Source: Tetrapyrgos nigripes (lineage: Eukaryota; Basidiomycota; Agaricomycetes; Agaricales; Campanellaceae). Taken from it: a DNA stretch of 64,000 nucleotides. Shown piece by piece: positions 11,877-22,481 of the stretch. The notes beneath the pieces were generated by a model, which made no database searches, was not told the origin of the DNA, and worked only from the letters and a program-made list of their open reading frames with translations. Position 1 is the stretch's first letter; each line of letters starts with the position of its first letter. The translations under genes were made by a program, and so were the position numbers. The stretch covers positions 124,001 through 188,000 of the forward strand of contig JAACJM010000017.1 in assembly GCA_013368315.1 (NCBI GenBank), written 5' to 3'.

Positions 11877-14850
11877 ATGGGTCACCCCGAAGAAGTCGAT
11901 GTTATCGTTGCTGGTGGAGGTCCTGCTGGTCCGTTCTTTTGTTCGTAATGTATCGTCTGTTGCGTCCTCACGCTGCTCGCAGGATGTGTCGTCGCCGGCC
12001 GTCTGGCGTTTGCTGACCCTAACTTGAAGGTCATGCTCATTGAAGGTGCGTTGGCCATATCTTCTTGGTCCTTCATCGTTGATTCTGACTTTCCGTCTTC
12101 GTGCTAGGTGGTGCCAACAACCGTGATGACCCATGGGTGTACAGGCCCGGTATCTATGTCAGGAACATGCAGCGTGATGGAATGTGCGTTTCGCTCTCTT
12201 ACTGGTGTGGTGTGATTCTCGCTGACTAGTTTCTTCCTCCTTTAGCAACGAGAAGGCTACATTCTACACCGACACCATGAAGTCATCTCACCTTCGTGAC
12301 CGTCAATCTATTGTCCCGTAAGTCCTTACTTTTCTTCGTTGTCTGATGATTGTCTGATACGGACTCGTCCATCGCAGATGCGCGAACATCCTTGGTGGTG
12401 GTTCCAGGTATGTTTGGCTTACACATTTGATCTGGATTTAGACGCTGACAATATGGCGTTCAGTATCAATTTCCAGGTACTTCTGAGTGCCTTGATTCAT
12501 TTGGATTCTTACTGACCAATGCTTCTGCGCCATTGTTAAGATGTACACTAGGGTAAGTTATTGCTTGCGTTTATTCGTTGCTTTTATTGACTTCTCATGT
12601 CCAGGCTTCAGCCTCTGATTGGGACGACTTCAAGACCGAGGGATGGACCGCTCAGGGTATGTCGTCTTATCTATTTTTCTGTGTCTCCGACTGCGTTTCT
12701 GACATAGTCCATTGATATCTAGATCTCCTTCCTCTCATGAAACGTCTGGAGAATTACCAGAAGCCCGTCAACAATGACCGTCACGGTTACGACGGCCCCA
12801 TCGCTATCAGCAATGGTGGATCCGTCACTGCATTGGCTCACGACTTCCTCCGTGCCTCCGATACCGTTGGTATTCCTTTCAGCGACGATATCCAAGGTGA
12901 GTTTAATTTACTTGCTCAGAATGCGCTGGTCGAACTGACATTTGCTTTTTCTTTTTTCTTTTTTCTAAGACTTGGACACCGCTCATGCCTCCGAAATCTG
13001 GGCTAAGTACATCAACAGACACACTGGTCGTCGTAGCGACGCTGCCACTGCATACGTCCACAGTGTTATGGATGTCCAGAGCAACCTCTATCTCGTACGT
13101 TGGACTATCACTTCGGTAGCATCCTCTCTCAAATTGTTATCTCTTTCAGCGCTGCAACGCTCGCGTGAACCGCGTCATCTTCGAGGGCAACAAGGCTGTC
13201 GGCGTCGCCTACGTCCCCGCAAGGAACCGTGCTCACAACGGCCAGCTGAGGGAGACTATCGTCAAGGCTCGCAAACTCGTCGTCCTCAGCTCGGGTACCC
13301 TCGGCACTCCCCAGATTCTCGAGCGTTCTGGTGTTGGTGATGCCAAGCTCCTCCAGAAACTCGACATCAAGACTGTTAGCGACTTGCCCGGCGTCGGTGA
13401 ACAGTACCAAGACCACTATACCACTCTGTCCAGTACGTCTTTGTGTATTATTGCCCTGTAAGTTGTGCTGGGATTGACTTAGTATCTCTGCGTAGTCTAC
13501 CGTGCTTCTCAAGAGACCTTCACTCTCGACGACTTCCTCCGTGGCGACCCCGATGTTCGTAAGGAAATCTTCCAGGAATGGGAGATCAGCCCCGAGAAGG
13601 CAAGACTCTCCTCCAACGCCATCGATGCTGGTTTCAAGGTAACGTTGCAGTTTTTCTACTTTTTTTGATCAGCGTCACTGACTTCTTTTTTTCACTTTAG
13701 ATTCGCCCGACCGAGGAAGAACTCAAGGAGATGGGTCCCGAATTCAACGAGCTCTGGAACACCTACTTCAAGGACAAGCCCGACAAGCCCGTCATGTTTG
13801 GCTCCATCGTCTCTGGTGCCTACGCCGACCACGCCCTTCTCCCTCCCGGCAAGTACTTCACGATGTTCCAGTATCTCGAGTACCCTGCTAGTCGTGGCAA
13901 GGTAGGTCTTTGTTTGCCTTTTCTATCACTGTTACCTGACATCTGTTTGTCTCTAGATCCATATCCAATCCGCCAACCCCTACGTTGAGCCATTCTTTGA
14001 CTCCGGCTTCATGAACCACAAGGCCGACTTTGCTCCTATCCGCTGGAGTTACAAGGTCACTCGTGAAGTCGCAAGGAGAATGGACGGTGAGTCATAGCTA
14101 TCTTTACGCAATGTCGTTTTTCCGTTCTAATACGCCTGCCTGCCTTCTCCCAGCCTTCCGTGGAGAACTCACCTCTCACCATCCGCACTTCCACCCCGGC
14201 TCTCCTGCTGCGACAAGGGACATCGACATCAAGACCGCCAAGCAGATCTTACCCGAGGGCTTCACAGTCGGCATTCACATGGGTACTTGGCACAGGGCCA
14301 GCGAGCCCTACGATGCCAGCAAGGTTCACGAAGACATCAAGTACACGAAGGAGGACGACGCGGCTATTGACGACTGGATTGCTGACCACGTCGAGACTAC
14401 TTGGCACAGCTTGGGTACTTGCGGTGAGTTTTCTTTGCTCAGTTTTTCGCAATGCAGTCTCTAATACACCTCTCCCTTCTAGCGATGAAGCCTCGTGAAG
14501 AGGGTGGTGTCGTCGACAAGAACCTGAACGTGTTCGGAACTGAGAACTTGAAGGTCGTCGACCTTTCTATCTGCCCTGTGAGTCTTCCATGCTTCCTCTC
14601 CTTCGCGCTGCTCATCAGTTTATGTCTTGGTAGGACAACCTCGGCACCAACACCTACTCTTCTGCTCTCCTCGTCGGTGAAAAGGGAGCTGACCTTGCTG
14701 CTCAGCAACTCAGTATGTCATCCGTCTTCGCATCTTAACTAGGTATTGACTTTGTACGGTGATACAGACGTCAAGATCAAGACTCCTCATGCCCCAGTCC
14801 CTCATGCACCCGTTCCATTCGGTCGTCCCGCTACCCAGCAACTTCGTTGA
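11877..14850 (+). CDS. AOX: Alcohol (methanol) oxidase, GMC oxidoreductase
   Basis: FAD-dependent oxidase that converts short primary alcohols such as methanol to aldehydes and makes H2O2. It spans many exons and encodes about 650 residues, the family length. The N-terminus MGHPEEVDVIVAGGGPAGCV is the ADP-binding FAD motif with no signal peptide. ANILGGGSSINFQMYTR is GMC signature 1 and SSGTLGTPQILERSGVG is signature 2. The catalytic end contains WHSLGTCAMKPREEGGVVD and CPDNLGTNTYSSALLVGEKG: the His of WHSLGTC is the base, and Asn of the CPDNLGTN stretch is the usual AOX partner. Two consecutive micro-exons encode INFQMYTR. The C-terminus ends PFGRPATQQLR, without a typical peroxisomal tripeptide. 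In brown- and white-rot fungi such enzymes oxidise methanol released from lignin or pectin and supply peroxide. Confidence 0.93.
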
Positions 14851-16884
14851 GGGTCCCGTGTCTGGTTGCGTCTAGGATCGTCTTCAGCATCATTTTTCTC
14901 CTCACCTTATCATCCTTTCCTTGACGGTTCTGGCGCATCAGTGGGTTTGAACAGTGTAACATTATCGTCGTCGTTTCTGAAAAGTTGTAAACAATGTGAA
15001 CAATCCTGTATACTAGCATATCGATGTAAAGTAGCAGTCGTAGGCAATGCGAAGTTGATTGTACGTTTACCTGCTTGATAGTGCTAAGTCTAGAAAAGAT
15101 TTGGGAGATGCGCATTGCGCTTGTTGTATGCTCAGCGGTCAATGTCCATTGGAGAGTTACGACTTAGCGCTATGTGTGTAGGATGGCTGGTAAAGGCTTG
15201 GTTACTCGTGGACTCAAGAGGCATTTAGATATGTAATGGTGAGTCGTGACGTTGAAGAAGGCGAAGGTGACAACAACAACAATAACAATGAAGTTTGGGA
15301 GGGGGAAGGCGGGGGTGACGGTGATGCAGAAGCCAAGCCAAAGTAGGTGTTGTAGGTAGATATGGAACCGACAACTACACATGCACACGTCCTATATCAT
15401 CGTATGACATGACGTTGACGACGTAGCGGTTGGGGAGAGGGGAAGAGTCGGTATTGGTTGGGTAAAATGGGTCGGGGAGAGAAGGACGGTTTGAAGAAGA
15501 GGGTTTGAGCGGACCAAGACGTTTTGAAGCGATGGATGTGGGTGTTGTACTGTAGAAAGAAACAGGAATAGAGAGATAACACACATCATGCATCCTTTCT
15601 CAAAGTCGTCCGTGTTTCGGAGGTGGTGTGGAGGAACAACAAGTTGTGAGATGAAAGAAGGTTAGGATGACTGGGATCTTCTTCACCCAAATGAGCAATT
15701 CCGAATCGTCCTATCAAGAAGCAATCACAGAGGATGGTAGAGGCCTTTGTGAAAGTGATCCATTTGTGGCCCAAATACACATCAACTCCAACCATATAGA
15801 CGTCCATGGCTCCTAAAATCGCATTTGTTCCTCCTCCTCTGGTTTCTCAGAGCTCTAGTAGATGCTGCTTAATCGGCTGTGATTCATACTGATTGGCAGT
15901 CGTTGTCTAGCCTTTTTTCTCGACAATATTCGTCACTGTCGTCATAGATGGCGTGCGGGCCGGTTCCACCAATTTCCTCTGATCCCCAGGCACAGATAAC
16001 GTGCAACTGCACGTTTGCCAATGCATGCTTGTCTTCTCGCCAAGATATATACGGGCTCTACGCGCATATTTGGAGAGTCAGAGCCTGTCATTCTCATAGT
16101 AGCGATGCACTCGGTGAGTTTGAACCTTGAATGATACTATACTTGGTCCATTTTTTGGTATGAATCCGGTCTCATGGCTGACGAGTATAGTATACTGAGT
16201 AACAGGATGCCTTCAATCGCATAATGATACTTACGCCAAGACAAGTGCCCAGCCTGGCATATATGATATCGTTTCATGAAGTTACTAGTACTGCCGTGAC
16301 CGACACAAGCGAAATTTGAAAATGCGCATACGCAACTTGTAATCATCAAGTTCTCAATCTACAACATACATACACGCTCGAGCTCGAGGGTTCGGACTCG
16401 GACTTCCCTCAAGAACTATCCTTCGTTCTTCTGCAGACTGCCACCACTGCCAGAAAACCGAAACTTTGCTTAAAACCTGGAGGGTCCTCTAGTGTCCTCT
16501 AGCCCTTCAGAGTTCACAGTCCATTACTGCCAGCGGGTATTTGATAGGCCTCCGAGTCGCTTAGAGGCTAAGCTTTACTTTACGCCGATTAGTATTTGCG
16601 TGCTGTAACCAGCTGTTACAGCTTACGAGTCGTCGAGCGGATCATTCGAATTCGCGTAATAGTATCGCAATCATCATCTTTGACCGCCGACTGGTACGTA
16701 CTACGTACCTTTGTCACTGTGTCAACAGTCAGCTGGACCACGACGGTACGTATGCGCAAACTCCGAGTCCACAAGGCCCCCCACCCCCGGTCAAGCGAAA
16801 TCGAATACATAAATACTTGGCCATGATTCAAAAATTTTCCAAGCCAGAGTAGTTGCGTTCTTCCCCCCCTCCCTTAGCTTCAAA
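14851..16884. other. Intergenic, 3' region of AOX and promoter of the next GMC gene
   Basis: Two kilobases without a gene I can support. Overlapping minus-strand frames (15170-15807) are low-complexity (Val/Phe/Ser rich) and give no family. A weak ATAAATA at 16809-16815 lies about 70 bp before the next ATG, followed by a pyrimidine-rich leader. Confidence 0.5.
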
Positions 16885-19800
16885 ATGTTCTCCTTGCTCG
16901 CTGTCCCAGTGTTAGCAGCCACTGCTGTATTCTCTCAATCGACATCAACGTACGACTATGTCATAGGTTCGTTCGTTGTCTAGTATCTACTTATCAATAA
17001 TGTTCTAATATTCGTTCACTCAATGCTCGAACTTGACAGTGGGAGGCGGAACCGCAGGTCTAACGCTTGCATCCCGACTCTCCGAGGTGGAGAAATTGTC
17101 TGTCTTGGTCTTGGAAGCGGGAGGAACGTACGTGATTCTACCTATACTACGTATAACGCTGGCTATGGTTAACGTTGATTACGTTTTCATTCAAACTATT
17201 TCATTGTTTTTCTTTTTCTACAGTGGCATTGGAAAGTAAGTCCCACTCACCTGCGACCCGCGGGATGAACCCATATGCCATTGGTGTCTTACTTACGGCC
17301 TACACCGTGATTATGTAGCTCCAATATCACAGATCTTCGCAACCGTTACAACGTCTATCAGAGTGAAGTGGATTGGTGAGTAGGGGTTTTAATGTTGTTT
17401 TGAGCTATTCCTCGATACGTAATTCATAATTCTTGAATTTTTTGCCATTTACACAGGACTCTCCCAACGCTTCCACAAACGGCCGCAAACGGCCGCGTAT
17501 ATACTCAAGCTCAAGGAAAAGTTCTCGGAGGTAGTAGCGCTATTAACGGTGCCGTTTATCTTCGACCCGATGTTAGGGAATTTGAGGCCTATGAGCGTTT
17601 GGGTGCTAAAGGATGGTGAGTACTGATCTATTATATCACCCTCGTCCTCGTCTCCTCCTTCGAGTCCTCGTCTCCCCAGTTTTTGTTGTTCAATTGTTCC
17701 ACTTCCACTCCTACATTCCATTCCCACTTACTATATACTATATACTATACCAGGTCCTGGAATAACTTCCTCCCCTACTTCAAAAAAAGCGAACACTTTT
17801 ATCCCGAAACCGACGAACTAGCCACAGCCTTGGACACGGACACGGACACGAATCCGATTGATCCAAACGCTCATGGATTCGACGGACCGATTCAAGTGTC
17901 TTATAGCTTTAATGTTTCTTCGTTTTTCAAAGACTATGCGATTCCTACTAGTAAAGCTCTTGGGGAAGTAAATGGGGATATTTCGGATGGAGGACCTGTT
18001 GGGGTGGCTAGTCAGCAAATTGTACGTGTTTTTATTTTCTCCTATTTTCTTCGTGGTATTGGTATATGCTTTTACTGATTAATTTTTAATTTTCCTTGTC
18101 ATATAGAGCACGATTCCTGGAACATACAACCGTTCTTATATCGCTCAGTACTGTGAGTGAGACATCTTCTCGTCTTCTCATCTTTTCATATTCTCATCCG
18201 GGCGTCCTAGACTGGTCCATTCAAGAGAATCGCGGAAACCTCGAGGTTCTCACAGACAGTCTAGTCTCTAAAATTCTTTGGGCAGAGAACGAGATCGAGA
18301 ATGACTTGGCCGTTGCTTCTGGTGTGGAGTATATCACCGCCGATGGAGAGACTGTTACTGTTGTAAGTACTTAAGGTTTCCCTTCCCTTCCCTTGCACTA
18401 ATTGTCTCCCTCCCTGTCCTTGTCCTGTCCTTGACTCCTTACTCCTTATAGAATGCCAAGAACGTCATCGTCAGTTCTGGTGCACTGAACACTCCCAAGG
18501 TGATTAATTAGGGCTTTTTCATCACCGTGACTATCATGAACAAGGGGTTCCTGACTCTTACTACGTGGTGCTCCACTACTATGTACAGGTCCTCGAGCTC
18601 AGCGGAGTTGGTGACTGGAATGTCCTCCAGAAGTAAGTCTCCCTAGTATTGCTCACGACACTTTCATTCTCTCATCCTCTCATTTAATTTTCAGCCTCGG
18701 AATCGAAACAAAAGTCAACATCTCTGGCGTTGGAAAGAACTTGCAAAACCGTAAGTCAATTGCCCTATATAAAATCCCCAATTCCCAATTTTTCATTTTT
18801 GTCTTTTTCGCGCTCTTTTTTACGACATCATGCTTTGAATGATCTTGGCAATGGCAATGGCAATTGCAGAATTCGGAGTCAACGTCATCTACTCGTTAAA
18901 GAACGGCAGTGTCATTCGTGGCGAGGAAACCCAGGCGCCGATTATCGGTCTTCTTCCCGCTCAACAAGTCTTGAGCGATGAGGATTGGGAGACTTCGATT
19001 GAGTTAAGGTCGAACAAAGTTAGTTATCGTACTCACTTTCGAATTCGTCTCTTACTAACTAACTTACTTGAACTCGAATGTTCTGTTCTCCATAGAGTGA
19101 CGACCTCTCCGACGCTCAATACCAAGCACTCCAAAAGTTTATCGAAGACGGTATCGCTCAAACCGAAATGAACTGGAGTCTAATCCAACAAGTGGATGGT
19201 TCTATTCAATTACAATTCTACACCACTCATTTGCATACTTATTCTCGTGGATATGTGGTTTGTATTCACCTTTACCTTTCGAATTTTTCTTCATGGTCAT
19301 TGATTGCAAAACTTTAAAACTTTTCAGCACGCCAACTCGACGGACCCTACGGCCAAGGTTACTGTTGATCCCAAATAGTAAGTGATGATATTTGCTTTGC
19401 TTTCTGTCCATGATCTAAGCAACACCCTCCCAAAGCTTATCCGCCGCACACGACCTCTGGTACCTCTCCCGTGCTGTCGCATATACCCGCAACATCACCT
19501 CCACCGAGCCTTTGGCGAGCATAATCGACTCAGAAATCTCTCCTGGAGCAAATTATACTACTCCTGAAGATATTCAAGATTGGCTTCTTCCGAACTTTAG
19601 GACTATGTGGGTATTATGTACCAATTTTTTTGAAGCAAAATCTGACTGAGTCTGACTGAACTAACGACTGGACTCGGACTGTCACTGTGGTACCGGTGCA
19701 CTGTTAGGTCTCATTTTGTTGGTACCTGCGCTGCTTGTGAGTAACTCTAAGCTCACTGTCTTACTGTGACATTACCGCTGTTACTCTTACTAACTGCGAT

Positions 19801-20141
19801 TCATCTCATCTATTCAGTACCCCTAGAAGACGGTGGTGTCGTTGACCCGGAGACTTTCATCGTCGTACGTGTTCCAAGTACCATAATATCTACTCGTTTC
19901 TGTCCATTGTGACTAAGGGGCTACACTATCACTTATAGCATGGTACCAGCAATGTCCGTGTCGTTGACAACAGTATCGTCCCTCTACTTCCTGGTATTCA
20001 CACTGAGGTATGTTATGTGTCGCTGTTACCTTTTTCGGACTATTGACGTCTGACGTTATAATCCACTCCCTACCCTAGTCCATCGCATACGCTATTGGCG
20101 AACTTGCTGCAGATGTCATCAAGGCTGCTGAATGTGCATGA
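16885..20141 (+). CDS. Secreted GMC oxidoreductase, aryl-alcohol-oxidase-like
   Basis: A multi-exon gene for an extracellular flavoprotein. The start at 16885 gives a signal peptide (MFSLLAVPVLAATAVFSQS) followed directly by the FAD motif YDYVIVGGGTAGLTLASRLS, split by the first intron. GMC signature 1 is GKVLGGSSAINGAVYLRP; signature 2 is VSSGALNTPKVLELSGVG. The active-site end reads SHFVGTCAAVPLEDGGVVD and then VHGTSNVRVVDNSIVPLLPG-IHTES: the His of SHFVGT and the His of GIHTES fit the two catalytic histidines of aryl-alcohol oxidases and related enzymes. Many introns, all GT..AG. It probably oxidises aromatic or aliphatic alcohols outside the cell and produces H2O2 for peroxidases or Fenton chemistry. 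It follows AOX on the same strand, 2 kb away. The exact substrate class (alcohol, sugar, dehydrogenase rather than oxidase) is open. Confidence 0.87.
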
Positions 20142-20669
20142 AGGCTTAAAGGCTAGTATGATCTTTGACTCGGAGGGATGATGTATATTGTCGTATTGTC
20201 GTCATCATCGTTCAAACTGGAGACTATAGTAGTATGATTCGCAGATGTTAAGTTAGTAGTGTACTTGGAGGAGAGTAGATTTTCGTGTCATTCGACGTTA
20301 ACTAGATGTGCCTACTCGAACAGCATTTCAATTTAAACTCTAATACACATAGAGATGTGGGGCTAAGGTGAGCGAGATTGGCAATGGCAATAGCGCTGTT
20401 GTCGATGGGGAGGATAGTGACCATCATGGTGGTCCACGCTAAGCGGTGGATTGCGCGACTAAACCACAAATTCCTCTTGCACTCCACCGACGCTCACTCC
20501 GGACACAAGATTTTTGCGTCGACAGATTATGCAAATTCCATAAGCTCATTTCCTCAATTTGTTTACAACTACAACTTTGGACAAATGATGTACATAAACT
20601 GTGAAAATTGATTACTATTTCTGCTGAGGACCTTGGCACCTTTTTCGCGCAATGACCGTCTTGTCCACC
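20142..20669. other. Convergent intergenic region
   Basis: 528 bp between the 3' ends of the GMC gene (+) and the lectin gene (-). It must carry both terminators. No other structure seen. Confidence 0.5.
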
Positions 20670-21389
20670 TCAGACCTCAATGAAACGCCACTGTACCACA
20701 TCATCAGTATGTAACTCGATTTATATAAAAATTCAACACTAGTACCATTTGATGCTCGCCTTCCCACTTCCCCCAGAGAGTTACAATGGTTCCAGGATTA
20801 GGATTACCATGGTCTGACAAGTCCCAGTTCAGTCCGGGGGGAGGTGCATCTGGGACGAAGACCCTGCCAATGGTTTGAAGAGTATGAGCGTAGCGCGTCA
20901 CTTCATGTCGACACCAAGACGATTAATCAAACGGCAAACCCACCTGTAAACACGATCACGTCCATCCCCATCATGGTAGATATCCCATCCAAAAGGGTCG
21001 TCAGTAGCTACCAAAGGCGTCCCGTCCTTGGCGTATTCGTTGAGGCCGATATATTTGTGATGGTCATGGTCACGGAAGATCCATTTGCCCTCGTCGTTCT
21101 TCTCGAGTTTGAACTAGAGAAGCATGCGCAAATGAGCTTGAAACAAACTGCCAGGTAGAAAGCTTGGATAGTATACTCACCTTTTGGTTGCCGCTATCCT
21201 GATCGGTGTATCCAGATACTGCAGAAGGGAAAGAATCCGACTTTAGCCCCAGACGAAAATCCAAAAGAGCCCCCGAAAGAACCTTCAGACATACTTACCG
21301 GTGGTGTGGTTTTCTCCAGATACATCCAAAACTGTTCCAGTCTTGACGTTGACGATCTTGTAATCGCGGCCTTCTTGTAGTCCGGACAT
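20670..21389 (-). CDS. Beta-trefoil lectin (ricin-B fold), cytosolic type
   Basis: A five-exon gene I spliced by eye: start ATG 21389, stop TGA 20670-20672. The product begins MSGLQEGRDYKIVNVKTGTV and continues LDVSGENHTTVSGYTDQDSG, with FKLEKNDEGKWIFRDHDHHK, YIGLNEYAKDGTPL and PFGWDIYHDGDGRDRVYR further on, and ends EGEHQMWRFIEV. These are the repeated Ile/Leu-Val-D / Q-x-W-like patterns of single-domain fungal beta-trefoil lectins (ricin-B-like, as in mushroom sugar-binding defence lectins). No signal peptide, so probably cytosolic. The final exon is only a few codons (WRFIEV) behind a 55 bp intron; reading through that intron gives a less convincing tail. Two introns match the secreted lectin gene at 25982 in position and phase. 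This is a sugar-binding protein; there is no toxin domain. Confidence 0.82.
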
Positions 21390-22481
21390 GTTGCCAACGG
21401 GTTACGTGTATACTAGGAGTAGTTGGTTCTGAGTGGCACGGCACGTTGGGACGAGATTAAGGGAAACCAGACTCGGACTGAGACTCACAAGTGATAAAAG
21501 TCGAACAGGGAAGAAAGCCTAAAGTCAAGACGACTCGACCCAGTCCTTATATACCTTCAAAATTTCATAAACACCCTTAATCTCCCCTTCGCTGCTAGCC
21601 GGATCTAGATTCTCCCAACATGAGTACTATAGTGCTTTTTCTAAAGGAAGGTTGATATGCAAAATATGCCTTGTCTTCGACGTCATCCTGCTTCCTTCTT
21701 GCGTCTCTTTGTCTTGTCGATCGCTTTCATTTCCTAAAACTTGCTCAGATCATTTGACACATGTACCGAGCAGTGGGGCGTGCCTCGCCCAGACCGCCAG
21801 GCAAGGCCCGTTGTCTCCTGTTGTGGGGTACAATATGACGTGATGCTGAGCTTCGTTCTGCTTTCTGGGGTACGTTGTGCGGCCTGGTCATCGACAACTT
21901 ATCGATATGATTCACAGTGAGTCACTACGAATCATAATCTGAACCATCAAAGGGCTTGACAATGACCGGCATTTGCCAAGCAAGCTGGCAGACCTAGGAT
22001 AAAGCCAAGATGAAGAACAAAAACGGGATACTTACTATGATACTAATTAGAGCCAACGTGAATGCATATGAACACGAGAAGGGTGATGGAACGAACATGA
22101 GCTTCTGAGGAGAAAGCAGTTACATTTCATTTTATTGATTGTCACATATGTACATACTAGCATCCGTATAATCCGAAAACGACGCGACGAGGACGAGGTA
22201 GGTCATCCGAATCCATAAACCATTAGTACAACTTGAGTACAACTAGAATATCAAAGGGAAAAAGAAAGGGTACAATGAGCCCAGCGATAGCAATTAACAT
22301 GGTAACTTGCAAGCAAAGAAAACTCGAAAACGTCTGTCCAGTCCAGTCCATTTCACCAGTCTATCCTACCATCCATCTGCGAGAGAATAATTTAAAAATA
22401 GCTTAGGTTGACCGTTAAGTTGGGCCGCTGGGTTAAAACGACCTAGGACCAGAGACTCGGAGTCGTTCTCGGATCCACTTT
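21390..22481. other. Intergenic, lectin promoter and 3' side of the cyclin-like gene
   Basis: 1.1 kb. Contains a TATATAA box for the lectin on the minus strand (21547-21553). The rest is AT-rich, with no gene that I can support. Confidence 0.5.
21547..21553 (-). promoter_or_regulatory. TATA box of the cytosolic lectin gene
   Basis: TATATAA read on the minus strand, about 158 bp before the ATG at 21389. Confidence 0.5.

Noticed and set aside
11823..12134. Minus-strand frame at the start of alcohol oxidase
   Set aside because: Shadow of the FAD-binding exons.
15170..15807. Chain of minus-strand frames behind alcohol oxidase
   Set aside because: Several frames are open at once over a low-complexity stretch; no domain and no splice sites that link them.
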